DNA of 64,000 bases from Gnetum montanum (Eukaryota > Streptophyta > Gnetopsida > Gnetales > Gnetaceae): the NCBI GenBank assembly GCA_015680685.1, contig MNCI01008366.1, positions 1,031,145-1,095,144 of the forward strand. Direction: 5' to 3'. Positions 22,998 to 36,140 of this stretch are shown here, piece after piece. A program made the translations under genes and the position numbers. The first letter of the stretch is position 1. Each line of letters begins with the position of its first letter. The notes under the pieces were generated by a model. It was not told the origin of the DNA. It was given only the letters and a program-made list of their open reading frames with translations, and did no database searches.

Positions 22998-25010
22998 ATG
23001 TCTCCTTCACATAGAGCCGATAATACGTCACACAATGAGAATACTAGTAGGAGTAATGATAGGATCTATACTAAAGAGAATTGGAGTGAATCACTGCAAG
23101 TGGGAATCTCATATGCTCATTTAGACCCTTACTACATTCAAAGACTATGTTCAATTGATGTAGAAAATCCTAGAAGGGATGGAGTAAGTCCTAGAATAAG
23201 GAGGGCCTTAAGACCTAGGACCTCCTCCAAACTTAGAAGAGATGAATCAAAGGATCATAGGGGGAGATATAGAAGCCATGGTGAGTTTCCTAGTTTACCA
23301 TCTTCCTCTTCCTCTTCAATGTCTAGTTCTGACAAAGATGAACATAGGTATAGAGATAAATCTTCACTAAGAGGTCATGATATAAATAAGAATGGAAATC
23401 ATAGACAAGATACAAGGTATCACATGAAGCATAAATGAGATCACCATGATTAGACAAATAAAAATAAAAATAGAGATTATCATCAAGCAATGTCTAATGA
23501 TGATGAACCCTTATTGGCTACCAGAAGCATGATATAGATCACAAAGGTAGTTTGAATATCCTAGAGGTATTAAATGGAAAGCCGCATCAAAAGGATTAAT
23601 ATGAATAACATTCCTAAGTTTGAGGGAGGCTATAATTCTAATCCACAACATCATTCACAAGTCTTCCATGGTGCTTCTACCTTGCAAAATATTGAAAGTA
23701 AGTGGCAAAAGCTTAAGCTCTTTCCTAGGGCACTAACAAAAGAAGCTGAAAGTTGTTATAGATAATTGGAACTAGGTTCAATCCATCAATGGTCCACAAT
23801 GCCTAAGCTCTTCAACAAAAAATACCAAACCTATGAAATAGTGTCCAATCTAAGAAAACAAATCCAAGGGTAGAAGCAAGAAAATCATGAATCCTTGGAT
23901 GTAGCCTTGGATAGATACTATTCTCTACTACATAGATGTACAAGCCATAGTTTTTCTCAAAAAGAGCAGCTTCTCCACATCATAGATGGGCTTCATAAAA
24001 AAATGAGGGGGACCCTTAGGATCTATGCCCAAGGATGATTATTAGAACTAAGAACCCATTAGATACAAGGGCTAGTTAAATAGGTGGCAAAGGAAAAAGG
24101 AGAGCTATGTAAAAGGGAGAGTGTAGAGGAATATAACTGGGATCCAACTCTTCATGAAAAAGAGGTCCATATTTATGATTAGGAAAAAGTGGTAGCTCTT
24201 GATGAGCTAATTTCACACAAAACCTTGCCAATACAAAAGTCTATTGCTGAGATTGAAGCAAGGGTAGATTAGATGTGGGAGTTGATGAATGAAAAAGTTA
24301 CAACCAATTTGAAAATCACAGAGGAGAAGGTAAAGAAAGTAGGATCTAGTTATCACAACAAGAAGAGGAAAAAGAATAAGAAAATAGGTAAGGGCATTTA
24401 TTGGCAAAAGGGAAAAGAGCTGTGGCAAAAAAGGTTTCAAACTTAGATACAGAGGAGGATGATGGATGTGACATCTATCAATATGAACATCCAAAGGGCT
24501 ATTGCCCAATTATGTTACATCTACAAGAGTGTGGAGCTTTTGCTTTGAATCCTAAGTTCATAGAGAAGCAAATGCCTAGGAGATTAGGTTACCCACAAGA
24601 TAATTATAAATAGTCCTACAAGCAATCATACTATCCCAATAGGACTTCTTATCAACCTTAAGACTACTATCAACCACAATGGGAAAACCCATATTCATGG
24701 GAAATGCCATCAACAAACCTACCACACCCTTATTACCAGTCAGACTCTTATGGTACTATGTTCAACAACTTATTTCTCCAAGTGGCTCTACTTCCCATGC
24801 CTCAAATTACTCTTACTACTCTCCTAAATACCATTAACCCACAACATCTCTTGTGGGATCACCATCTCATGCCTGTTATCCTCTATCGCATCCTTAATAC
24901 TCTCATACTTCCCTTCAACACATGTCACCATCAATAATGCAAGAAGGATTGACATCACAATCTCAATAGAAGAATGCAACTTGTGCCATAAACATACAAG
25001 TGAATGATGA
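22998..25010 (+). pseudogene. gag of element A, decayed
   Basis: The first ORF, 22,998-23,435, starts MSPSHRADN and includes a Ser-rich stretch. After frame breaks, the core begins with INMNNIPKFEGG (about 23,590) and continues to the gag (retrotransposon gag family) signature around 23,790-24,000, with WSTMPKLFNKKY, LDVALDRYYSLLHRC and QLLHIIDGL. A short Cys/His-like segment, CDIYQYEHPKGYCP (about 24,470-24,510), is conserved as CxxYxHPKGxCP in elements E and C. The C-terminus is Tyr/Pro/Gln rich. Many stops are present. Its structural role in the particle is assumed from the family. Confidence 0.75.
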
Positions 25011-25664
25011 TGTTAGTAGACCTTAGCAAAAGTCTCAAAATTGTTTTTCTTTAGGATAGTTTCCACCCATGTGAATATAACTAGTAGACCTAATAGCTTG
25101 TTAGAACTAGCACAAGGACAATCTAGTGTAATCCCCTTCTTATAAAAATAATGTATTCTAATTCTATGCAAAAGCCAATAATCATTATCACTTTGACATA
25201 GAATACAAAAGATGAACCTATCATTGCAGAGAGACAAAAAATTCCATGCATTACTAATAATGATAAAGGATGCAATTGTGGGTCAAAAGTTCAAAGTATT
25301 AACATGATCTCGATACCAACCCACAACAAACTTAAGGAACAAGTGTGTGCAAAACCAAGTCTACACAATAGCCACTAAACCAAAAGACACTTAGTGGCTT
25401 AAAAATGAGAATACAAAATCATTTAAAAGATGCATGGAAACATCCAACCCACTTATTAGTTCTTGTCCTAATAAAATGAATGAAATAGAGAACATAGAGA
25501 AGAATATCTTACACTCTGACTATACACCAAAAGAAGATGCTAAACAATGAGACACAAGAACTAAAATAGAAAATAAACAAGGAAACATGTCTAAACCCCC
25601 TAAAAATAAAACACCTTCTAGTCTAGCTAAAGATATGTTTCTAATTGATTGAAATGTGATTATC
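25011..25664 (+). other. internal sequence of element A, unassigned
   Basis: This is degenerate sequence between gag and the B insertion. No protease or reverse transcriptase motif is visible. It continues after B at 50,355. The five bases 25,665-25,669 (ATCAA) are B's target duplication. Confidence 0.5.
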
Positions 25665-25669
25665 ATCAA

Positions 25670-26604
25670 TGATGAATCACATTGTTTCATCTGCTTTGAC
25701 GTTGGATATCCGATGTCAAAGCCTAGATGCAACGTTAGATATCCGACGTCAAGGGGTATATGTTGGCCTATAAATATAGTGCCTGGGCTCCCAATTTGCC
25801 ATGAGTTTTTGTTAGTTTTCAATCAGAATAGTGAAGCCCTTGTAGTTTATTCTCTTCAGAGTTAGAATATTTTCTAAGTGCTCACAGAAGGAGTCTAAGT
25901 GTATATGGTTCTTTGTTCGAACATTGATGTACCTGAGTGTAGTAGTGTGATAGGAATAAAAATGAACTCTTTTGAGAATCCTTACAGCACCGAGAATAGA
26001 TTAATGTTTCNNNNNNNNNNNNNNNNNNNNNNNNNNNNNNNNNNNNNNNNNNNNNNNNNNNNNNNNNNNNNNNNNNNNNNNNNNNNNNNNNNNNNNNNNN
26101 NNNNNNNNNNNNNNNNNNNNNNNNNNNNNNNNNNNNNNNNNNNNNNNNNNNNNNNNNNNNNNNNNNNNNNNNNNNNNNNNNNNNNNNNNNNNNNNNNNNN
26201 NNNNNNNNNNNNNNNNNNNNNNNNNNNNNNNNNNNNNNNNNNNNNNNNNNNNNNNNNNNNNNNNNNNNNNNNNNNNNNNNNNNNNNNNNNNNNNNNNNNN
26301 NNNNNNNNNNNNNNNNNNNNNNNNNNNNNNNNNNNNNNNNNNNNNNNNNNNNNNNNNNNNNNNNNNNNNNNNNNNNNNNNNNNNNNNNNNNNNNNNNNNN
26401 NNNNNNNNNNNNAATTACACTTAAAGCATACCCTTGAGCTTCACAAGTGTAAAAAAGAAGACAATGAACATTCTCAACATCCATTTCACTTCCTAGAAGA
26501 ACTAGTGTACTAGAGAACTATAAGTCCATAAAATTTGATCAGATGATGTGTAAACGCCTTAGTGATTCATATGGTTGGGCATAGGAGTACCTCTCCACTC
26601 ATCA
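25670..26604 (+). repeat. 5' LTR of element B (with N gap)
   Basis: It begins TGATGAATCACATTG and ends CCACTCATCA. U3 carries two GATATCCGA(T/C)GTCAA repeats (25,706-25,755) just before a TATAAATAT TATA box (about 25,771). The gap 26,011-26,412 stands for roughly 290 bp in the other LTR, so the number of N's is probably an estimate. Confidence 0.85.
26011..26412. other. assembly gap (402 N) inside the 5' LTR of B
   Basis: Undetermined bases. Sequence on both sides belongs to the same LTR in the same orientation, so this join looks correct. Confidence 0.99.
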
Positions 26605-26625
26605 TTGGAACTGTTGCTAGGGACC
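26605..26625 (+). promoter_or_regulatory. primer-binding site of element B
   Basis: TTGGAACTGTTGCTAGGGAC directly follows the LTR. It is a diverged tRNA-Asp-complementary site. Confidence 0.65.
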
Positions 26626-26764
26626 TTTTGGTTGTTTCGTGTACTATCTAGGACCTAGTGGAATTTTTTAAATCACTGGAATAAACCTTAGAGTTGTATC
26701 ACATCTTAAGATTACTACAATAATATTTAGAAGCACACTATGATTTTTATTTTTCTAACATAAA

Positions 26765-29300
26765 ATATCTTCTTCTCACAGGAGCAATTCTCCGCCCAAG
26801 TTTGATAAAGCTTATCAGCCAATGCCTCAACAGTATCAAATCATATATGCTCATCCTAATGAATATGTACCAAATTTCACCTTCATCCTATATTAGGATG
26901 AACAACTATGGTGGTGTGACATGGAGGGCAACATTGTGTTGCTGCCTGATCAATCTGTTCTTGCAATGCTTCAACAAATGTTTATACGATGGGGTCTCCA
27001 GGAATGTTATGCTGAGTATATTGTGTAAAATATTGATACTAGGGATTATCATCCCACTAAAGCATAATGTCTATGGGATTGACAACTAGAAAAACACTAT
27101 GAATTTGTGAAGGGAAAAGGACATAATGATTCTCCATTCTTGCTATATCAAAAGGATGATAGGGAATCCTTCTTTGAAGGTTTTCCATTTAGTGAAGTTC
27201 CTCTCTTTGAATTTGATGAAGGAGGTCAAAACTAGAACTTGCAGTCCACGATTCACAATCCTGGTTTTGGTAAGAATGGATCTAATGACAAAGAAGGATC
27301 TGGAGGGATATGTCAAGGTAGGGATGCAGACAAGAAACAAGATCATGATCATGGTCGCAGTCACCGAAGAGGTGGTAGAAGGCACCGTGATGATGTTAGT
27401 TCTCCTTCCTCTTCTCCTTCATCATCATCATCATCTTCTTCTAGCTTTGACCATGATTGCAGAAGGTGAAACCATGATGGAGGTGACCGAAATGATCGAT
27501 GGGATCGAAATGATCAAAGGGACCATTGAGAAAGGCAAGATTAAGGGTGTGGACATTCAAGAGAGGTGCATCACTATGAACGAAGGGGTAGTAGAGGGCA
27601 TCATAGGCACCATGATCAAGGCCTTCATGAGCCTCTACTTGCTACTTGAAGTATGCTTAATATTGTAGAGGTGGTATGAATTCCAACAAGGCATGTGAAG
27701 GATAGTCGGATCAAAAGGCTAGACATGAACAATATTTCTCAATTTGAAGGGGGGATATAACTTTGATCCACCAAACCATCTCCAAGCTTTTCAAGATGCA
27801 TGTGCCTTGTAGAATATAAAAAATGAGTGGCAAAAACTTAAGTTGTTCCTAAGGACACTCATCAAAGAAGTAGGGAACTAGTACTGATCCTTAGAGCTAG
27901 AATCTATCAAATGATGGAGTACCATGCCTGAATTGTTTAATGATAAATATCAAACATACTTTAGAGTGTCCAAATTGAAAAGAAAAATCCAAGAATGGAA
28001 ATAAGGAACACATGAACCCTTAGATGCTGCCATTGATTAATACTATTCCTTAATGCACAATTCTCCTAGCCATGGTTATTCTCAACTAGATCAACTTTGC
28101 CACATTGTAGATGGGCTTTGATTAGATGTGAGGAGAACCCTTGGTATCTATGCCTAGGGGCGACTATCAGAATTAAGTGCCCATTAGACACAAAGACTAA
28201 TTGAGCAGGTAGCTTAAGAGGAGGATGAATTAAGAAAAAGAGAAAATGTAGAAGAGTATAACTTTGATCTTTCCATTCGCAAGAGGGAGGTTCGATTTGG
28301 CAATAGTGAGAATGAATCCACACTTGATGAGGTGGTGAATAGAAAAACCTTGCCACTCCAAAAATTTCAATTTGAAATTATGGCCAAGGTTGATCAGTTA
28401 TGGGACTCCATGGATAGCATATTTTAAGCTATCCTAATGATTTTTGAAGAGTCCAAAGAACAAGGTAGTGATCATGAGCACAGGAGGTGTAAGGAAGTTG
28501 AATGTGCCTAACAAAAAGGTAAGGGTAAAATTTTTGCAATAAAAGAAGTTGCAAAAAGCAAATCAGACAATGATGGTAGGTGTAACATCTACCAATATGT
28601 ACATCCTAAGTGATGTTGCCCCATAGTGTTGCATTTACAGGAGTTTGAGGTGTATGCTCTGAATCCATGACTAACACAAAGGTAAACATCTAGAAGATTA
28701 CCTTATCCTCAAGGTAATTTCAGGTAGTCTAGCTAGCAATAGCAATATTATCCTAGCGAAACTCCATTGCAACTAGATGAGAAGTATCAATAGTGGTAGT
28801 AATGGAAATCATGGGTGCCAGCACCACCAAGGCAGCAATACCCTTATCGATAGTCTGATCCATATGGGTATTATGTTCAGCAACCCTTGTCTCCATGTGA
28901 CTCCTCCAGTCACATTTCTCCTTTTCAATCTCACTACCACCTTTCTGATTATTATTGAACTCTTTCTCCACATGAAAGAAGGGATACCACCTTTTCTTCT
29001 TATCCCCCTCCTATCCTTGCACATGTTCCTTCTCCAGTTGCACATCTACCATTCACTCCACCTATTCAGGGTGAACTACTAACTCAATCGCAACAATGCA
29101 ATGCTACTAGGGCTATTAACCTACAACTGGTTCATTAACCATGGGTTAGAAACTCAATAAAAAAAGACCTTTCTTCTAACCCTATAGTCCACTTAAACCC
29201 TTACCTACACCTGCGATTGACAACCCTATTCCTTCATATCTCACTATGTCAAATACCTTCAAGTCCCCTTCAAACCAAACATTGCCTAGGATCCATACTT
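26765..29300 (+). pseudogene. gag of element B, decayed
   Basis: The likely start codon reads ATA (26,765-26,767) before SSSHRSNSPP; element D has ATG at the same place. The N-terminus (YAHPNEYVPNFTFIL, a YAEYIV segment) matches D's gag but not those of A, C or E. A Ser-rich stretch encoded by TCA repeats is at about 27,400-27,440. The common gag core follows (SRIKRLDMNNISQFEGG at about 27,710), then the LDAAIDxYYSLM-like segment near 28,020 and a CNIYQYVHPK segment near 28,590. Frameshifts and stops occur throughout. Confidence 0.7.
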
Positions 29301-29329
29301 TGATGCTTATTCAAACTGTATCTAACTAG

Positions 29330-29760
29330 ATCTATGTTGGAAACCTTCCTAGGAAGTTAACAAATCTTGGAAGTGCTCTCATTTATCTGCAAATCGTTAG
29401 GAATGAATTGTGCAAAGCTCTTCTTGACTTAGGTTCTGGTGTCAACTTAATCTCTTATGAGATGTATACAACATGGAACCTATCTCCTTTAAAGAAGAGT
29501 AATATCAAATTAGAATTGGTATACCAATCCATCACAATTCCATTAGGACTGGTACAAGACATTATGACCACTATCTACGGGTGGTCTTATCCTACCGATT
29601 TCTTGGTGATCAAAGTGGAGAGCTACAAAGGGGATTTCCCAATCATCATGGGAAGGGCATGGAAAAGCACCGTTGATGCCAGAATGGATATCAAAGATAT
29701 TTCCCTAGAAATATCCAATGAAAATTCATTTTAAAAGATCAAGAAAAAGAGAGTTTCATG
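29330..29760 (+). pseudogene. retroviral-type aspartic protease domain of element B
   Basis: The open stretch 29,408-29,731 contains LLDLGSGVNLISYEMY, with D-L-G-S as the active-site motif, and GDFPIIMGRAWKSTVDAR, the typical distal part of the gypsy protease. It would process the gag-pol polyprotein. Element D keeps the same domain at 41,550-42,110 on the minus strand. Confidence 0.75.
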
Positions 29761-29944
29761 CATTGTGTACAACGATACAAGGTGCAATTATGTGTAGAAA
29801 CTCTAGGTTGTGACACAAGCATCTATCTTTGCATGCAAGTAGTGTGCACTAGAAGTTAAAATTCAAAGGTTTCTATATGTAGCAACCACAAAATAGGAGG
29901 GTACCTAGTGGCTGATCACTGATTCTGAAAGCAACACACTTTGC

Positions 29945-31562
29945 ATGGAACCAACTAAAAGCCTAACATGCACATATGTCGTAGGCATGGATGAACTAGA
30001 GCAAGTTCATCACCAACTCTCTGTTGATACAAATGATGATACTTACTGGGGAGAGTTGAAGATTCCTAAAAATTTTAAGCAAGAGCCCCTTGAATTAAAA
30101 ATGCTACTAGCCAAAATAGAATATGTGTTTTTGAAAAATGGGAAGTCGATCATAAACAATGCAAATCTTGCTCCATGGCAGAAAAAGATGTTGTTGAAAG
30201 TAGTTGAAAAATGGTTAGTAGCTTTTGCTTGGTCATATCCTAAACTCACAGAAATTGATTCTAGGATATGCCAGCATCACATCTACATTGATCTGGCCAT
30301 GAAGCCAAAAAGACAGCTACAGAGGCAATTGAACCCCAAATTGGAGCAGATCGTTAAGGAGGAAATCGAACAACTCCTCAACACAGGGTTCATTTATCCC
30401 ATTGCAAATAGTGAGTGGGTTAGTCCACTTGTAATTTTGCTAAAGAAAGGTGGTAAGTGATGGGTCTATATTGATTTTTAGCTGCTGAATATGGCAACAT
30501 TTAAAGATCATTTTCCATTGTCATTTGTTGATCAAGTGCTAGACACAATATTCGGGAATTGCTACTACAATTTTCTATATGGTTATAGTGGCTATAACTA
30601 AATTGAAATTACACCAAAGGACCAAACGAAGAAAACATTAAAGAGTCATTGGGGGACTTTTTCATATCACAAGATGCCATTTGGTCTATGCAATGCTCCT
30701 GCTACATTCCAACACCTAGTTCTGAGCATTTTTCAATAGCAAATAAGAAGTGGTGTGGAAGTCTTCATGGATGACTTCTCCACTTATGGAGCTACATTTG
30801 AGCAAGCCTTGGACCACCTTGAGCAAGTGCTAAAATGATGTGTTGAAACCAAATTGTAGCTGAATTGGCAAAAGAGTCATCTAATGGTCTAGGAGGGCAT
30901 TGTATTGGGGCACAAGATATCACACACAAGAATTGAGGTAGACCTTGAGAAAATAAGGATCATTCAAGGAATAACTTGCCAAATAGAAACTATCAAAGAT
31001 GTTCAATCATTCCTTGGACATACTAGCTACTACTAAAAATTCATAGAGAATTTCTCTAAGATTGCAAAATCATTGGTGAAGTTGACAAAGAAAGATGCTC
31101 CCTTTGTCTGGATCGTGGAATGTGAAAAAGCATTCCAATAGCTGAAAGATAAACTTATAAAAAATTCAATCCTACAAGCACCTAATTAGTCTAGACCATT
31201 CCATGTCATGATAGATGCATCAAATTATGCCTTAGAAGCTATACTTACGTAGATGGATGATAAGAAACATCCATACTACTTCCATTATTCTAGTTGAAGC
31301 ATTATGAATGCACAACTAAACTACACCTCTACAAAAAAAGAGTTGATTGCAGTGGTATTTGCTCTAGAAAATTTTAGGCATTATGTGCTTGGATATAAGG
31401 TGTTTGTGCACATAGATGATAGTGCCATTCGCTTCCTAATGAACAAGCCAACAGTAAGCCCTTGTGTCATATTATGGCCAGTGATCTTGCAGAAATTCGA
31501 TCTTACGATGGTAGATTGAAAGGGTACTGAGAATGTGGTTGTTGATCACTTGTCTTGGTTGT
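29945..31562 (+). pseudogene. reverse transcriptase and RNase H of element B, decayed
   Basis: An open segment at 29,945-30,457 leads into the RT fingers (EQLLNTGFIYPIANSEWVSP, then VILLKKGGK). Further RT motifs are spread over frames and stops: SYHKMPFGLCNAPATFQ (about 30,665) and the catalytic-site equivalent VFMDDFSTYG (about 30,760), with MDD in place of YxDD as is usual in Athila-like elements. RNase H follows (TKKELIAVVFALENFRHYVLG, about 31,330). Many breaks look like CAA/CAG/CGA changed to a stop, for example near 30,598, 30,836 and 30,888. Confidence 0.8.
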
Positions 31563-32073
31563 GATGGGACAACAAAGAGGAAGAAAACCAACTATTTGAT
31601 ATGTTTCCTAATGAACTCCTCTTTGTTAGGGCTATAATTGAACAATTACCCAATGAGCCTAAATGGTATGATAGCATTCTCACCTATCTTCTCACTTAAG
31701 AGATGCCACAAGGGTTGGACCACTAGAAGAAATAGCAGATTCTTCATTAGGTAAAACACTTCATGAAGATCAACAGACACCTCTACAAGGTATGCGCTGA
31801 TGGCCTGGTTTGTTGGTGTGTCCTTGATGTTGATCAACTATGTGTTCTCCAAGATGCTCATGAAGATCCTTGTGGAGGACACTATGTTGGGAGATGCATG
31901 GCCATTAAAATCCTAATGGTAGGGTACTATTAGCCAACAATCTTTAGGGATGATCACCATTACGTTTGCTCTTGTGAACGATGCTAATGAGATGGTGGAA
32001 TGATTGCTCGAATGAAGGGACCTCAACAATGGATTCAACCACTGGAACCCTTCAACATCTGGGGCATTGATTT
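31563..32073 (+). pseudogene. integrase, N-terminal part, element B (split by C)
   Basis: The zinc-binding HHCC region is visible around 31,850-31,985 (HEDPCGGHYVGR, then CSCERC). The catalytic core starts with WGIDF immediately before element C begins at 32,074. The last five bases, GATTT (32,069-32,073), are duplicated on the far side of C. Confidence 0.75.
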
Positions 32074-32843
32074 TGATGAGCGTTGAGGTATCCCTACACT
32101 CAACCATACAAATATGAGTGTGTATGCATGATCTAGTTGAACTCTACAAATGGACTAGCTATGGCACCTAGATAGTTATACATTAATCATAGTTTGTTGT
32201 CTTTCCACTTGGACCAGTAGTAGCTTTGTCACATATGGTTTAGTCCAAAGTAAGACATATGATGTTGTCCTAATTCTATGTTACTCCTGATAATAGAAAA
32301 GATAAATTAATTAAACTAATAATAGAAGAAAAACCTAAATTAGCCTATGGTGATGGTATTTTTCCTTAATCATCTGTACACGTCTTAGACTTCATGGGAT
32401 TATTGCTATGCATGCCAAGTATTCACACTTAAATGCTTGTGATTAAGGCATACACATTCCACTTAATGACAGGAAAAGTAAATAACAATAAATTGAACTA
32501 TTAAACTAAGTGAATACTACAATGATGAAAGTAATCTTCATCTTTATTGTTGGTCATCCACATGTCCAAGTACGTCACACTCGAACAAAGGTGTCATGCA
32601 ATTACAAATGTCACACTATAGGAATGCATTGGGAATAACTAGCTTGAAAGAAAGAAACCGAAAATTGAAAACTAAACTGCCAAAAGAACTAGAAAGAAAA
32701 GCACTTCTCTAAAAACTATCAACTATGCACTTGAGTTCTATATTTATAGGCTAACATAGGAATCATTTTATCATGTATATGATATCGTATCTAGGTTATG
32801 ATATCATACCCGATATTGGGGCCTGACAAATCACGATGCATCA
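32074..32843 (-). repeat. 3' LTR of element C
   Basis: A 770 bp LTR. On the plus strand it begins TGATGAGCG and ends GATGCATCA. It lacks about 40 bp present in the partner LTR (around 46,275-46,315). U3 holds degenerate GATATCGTAT/GATATCATAC units (32,763-32,815) next to the TATA region. Confidence 0.85.
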
Positions 32844-32857
32844 TACCCCCATGACTA
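32844..32857 (-). promoter_or_regulatory. polypurine tract of element C
   Basis: Read on the minus strand, TTAGTCATGGGGGTA precedes the LTR. Confidence 0.7.
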
Positions 32858-33011
32858 AATAAAAACTTGTCCTCAAGTTAATACAAGGAGAAATGAGCTC
32901 CTTACAAAACATTATGAAGGTATGGGATTATTGACTACTACTGACTAACCATGCTGTAATATGGAAAACACAAAACTTGGACACAAAACACAAAATATAA
33001 AATGTTGGAAC

Positions 33012-35786
33012 TCATGTGGTTCCTGGAGGTGGTGGCTCCTCCATTGGTTCTTTTCCTTTGTTTGGTACTGTAGGCTTCTAAGATTGTTGATGTGTGAGAA
33101 GCACCTGTAGTTTCTCTTCTTTCATTCAAAGATCATGCACAATCCATGTTGATGCCCCAATGTTTGATGGAGCTAGCACCTCCCATGGACATGGCAGTTA
33201 TGGAAACATCTGGTTTGATTTGACATACCACATAGCAAATTTTCGTCATTCCTCCTTATAGGATCTAGCTTTATCTCATAATTCATGGTATTCTGTCAAC
33301 CATCAAGCCAAATTTGCTGCTACATCTCTTTGATCGTGGTAGCTTACTTTGATCACTTCTAATTCAGAGTTTGCAACTTCTAATTTTTGCAATGTTTTCT
33401 TATGTTTGGCAAAATCTATCTCATACTTAGCATAAGTAGTAGCTACCTGTTTCGCAAGCTCATTTCTCAGGTTCCCTTCTATTAACATGGCTAAGTTGGC
33501 ATATCGCAAATTTGCTAACTCCATGTACTTCATTAAGTCTTGAATCTGCAGGTCCTGGCTTTTTAGTTCCGCTTGGTGGGTGAAGGCATTTGTATCTAAT
33601 ATGGCTTGCTAGTTAGTGTGTTGAGCACTAAAAAAGTTAATGTGAGTCTTAGTCATACGGATCTCCTTTTTGATTATTTCTTTGTACCTCTCCACCTGAT
33701 CAAAAAAGTGCTCTTTCAACTTCTCATGCTTCTTGGCCTCATTCTACCACGCATTGATCTCTATTGCCATCTTTTGATGGATGGCATGGACCTCCTCCAT
33801 AGAAAGGGTTCTATTTTCCCTAGCCAAGTGATTCATATCTTGGTTGACCCATAGTAATTGTTCTCACATCTGTTGATAACTTTCTTCGAGAACATTCTTC
33901 TATTTCTCAATTGCCATCGACCAAATATTTTCAACAGCAAGCTATTTATTCTCCTCCTATAGGGCCTTTAGAGCCCTAGCATATGCGTACATTTGAGCTT
34001 GTGCCTTGAAAGCATCCTAAATAGCCTGTTCTTTCTCCCTTACCATCTTTTTATTCTCTTCCAATAATTTATTTACTTGCTCATTTCTGAAAACATCCAA
34101 TTGGTCAGCTGCGATGAATTGGGAAGGATCCCTTCATTTATCTTATAAGGTGATGAACTTTTCTTGTAGTCTTTGTAGCTCTGCTTCCACATGCTTGGCC
34201 CTAACTTCAGCCATGACCAATTTTCCTTTAGTTGAAATGAGGTATAATTGTATTGCTATGACATCTTGAGGGATGTCAAACAAGGAAGTCATGACTTGTC
34301 CTATTTGCAGCAACTGATCCAAAACATCCTCATATTCTGCAAGAGTCATTGAGGAACTGATCAAAACTTGAGCATCACGTGCTTTGGTGAAATCTACCAG
34401 TGGCACAACAAGGACATTAAAAAATTCTTTGATCTGGTCTACAACCACCTCTGCTACACTTGTTGCAGCCTGGTGATGCATGACCACAATTGTGGCACCT
34501 TCACTAGTTTCTAATCTGACTTAGAAGGATGCAGCATTCTCAGAGTTCTGCTGAGACCATTGGGACTCTCCTCCTGAAATCAATGAAATGTGTCTACTCA
34601 CAGGGTTAATTGAAATAGTGGACTAAGTGACATTGTCAATGACCTTGAATAAATTCTTAGCATCATGAATCCCCCAACTGACCCTCTTAGCAATGGTTCT
34701 GAGGTGACTAATGGACAGTCGATAGTCTTGTTGTGGTGGTGGTGATTGTTGGACTTGCTAGCTTGTGGGTTGTGTGCTAAGGCCTACTTCCTATTGTTGG
34801 CTAGGGCCTATTTTTTGAGGCATAGTGGGCCCAACCATTCGCTCTTCTTCTTGCTCTAATTGCTTGCCAACATCTTTCCTTTGCACTAGCTGTTTGAGTA
34901 GTTTAGCATACAAAGCATTTTGGGCTTTTCTAAGAACATCATTCATATAGCCCAAAATTCTAGCATGTCTGCATAGCTTCTTGATGAGACGAGAAAGGCA
35001 AGTCAAGCTTCCTTGTCTTTCTTTCTTTGAATTACCTTAGTATTTTTGTCAAATATAAATGGGACAAATTTGCATTAAATTTTTCCATCAAAATTACACT
35101 ACCCCGCACTACATAAGTAGATAGTCTATTTAAGCCTTTGGTGGGGAAAATGTGATAAGAGCCAATCTTGAAGTAAATCCTCTCTTCTAGGGTCAATTCT
35201 TCATAAGCTTTATTTTCTTTGTTGTAAGCCTATTTCAACCATAACTTTCTTGCATTTGCATCTGAGAGAGTGGATAGATGAGTAACCTTTGGTCCTTCAT
35301 TTGGAAGATTCAAGACCTCTGTAATGGCCCTTGCAAATAAATTAATAAGAACACCACCTATATTGGCAATGGTGCCTTCTTCCTTACCATGCCAAAATTG
35401 GTATGTCTCACCTAAATACCAGTCATTAGTTTTTGAGAGAATGGGCCACAATGAAGATGCCTTAAGTTGAGTCTTCACTAGTTCGAGGGAAAATCAATGA
35501 AAGACCCGAAATTGAGCTCCACGATCATGGCTGAGAAGGTGAACTTCTCCTGAATGGCTTGGAGACATTTTGGGGATAATGTGAGACGTTGCTTTGGTTC
35601 TGGGGCTCTAACTTTTTCACCTTCTGCATGGCTAGATTGCATTGTCACAAGGGTTTCCTGATGAATGCTGAATGAGTGTGCTTCCTGCTCTACATGTTCT
35701 ATGTGAGGTCCTTGGATTCTACCTCCTCTCGAGCATTTAGCTACTCCTTGTGAAGGTCCTACTCAATCTCCTCTTTTTGGGGCCAT
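33012..35786 (-). pseudogene. ORF2, decayed, copy in element C
   Basis: It starts at an ATG (MAPKRGD) and stops at a TGA after the same Pro-rich tail, about 925 codons long, agreeing in length with copies 1 and 2 though clearly more diverged. Open pieces include 35,478-35,230 (transposon-like domain, AITEVLNLPNEGPK), 35,006-34,791 (LIKKLCRHARILGYMNDVL), 34,487-34,143 and 33,533-33,303 (coiled coil, YMELANLRYANLAMLIEG). That length, domain order and both ends persist in a diverged copy supports ORF2 as a real gene of this element family rather than random sequence. Confidence 0.72.
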
Positions 35787-36044
35787 CTATAATCACACAA
35801 AGATCAACTGTTACTAAGGTTGTGTAGATAACTTTTTATCAACTTATACCTTACTCATTATCTTAGTTAACAATCCATAATTACATAGTGTGATTTTAGA
35901 GTTAGAAATATTTTCGATAACTGGCTCCAAAAGGTGTTATTGTTGATCTTACATCATTNAAAGCTCTAAGTCACAAAGGAAAATTTCAACAACTCCCCTA
36001 GTGGCAAATGAAGGAAATGAATGTTGAAGTAGGCGAGGTCATAA

Positions 36045-36140
36045 CTATATATAGGTAGGTAAGACCTGATATCACGTACTCGATATTATGTACCCGATAT
36101 CGAGTCAAACACGATATCGTGTATGTGATATCACATCCCC
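36045..36140 (-). promoter_or_regulatory. putative internal promoter of ORF2 in element C
   Basis: Four degenerate GATATC-centred palindromes (36,067-36,135) precede, on the minus strand, CTATATATAG at 36,054-36,045. The arrangement is the same as at 897-984 and 7,029-7,072. Confidence 0.5.

Noticed and set aside
25882-26513. Long open frames across the N run (also at 38,959-39,411 and 52,893-53,578).
   Set aside because: Most of their length is undetermined bases, and the flanks are LTR or backbone sequence.
27126-27668. An open frame of 180 codons in element B.
   Set aside because: It is an alternate frame over the Ser-rich gag segment; the gag frame matches the other elements instead.
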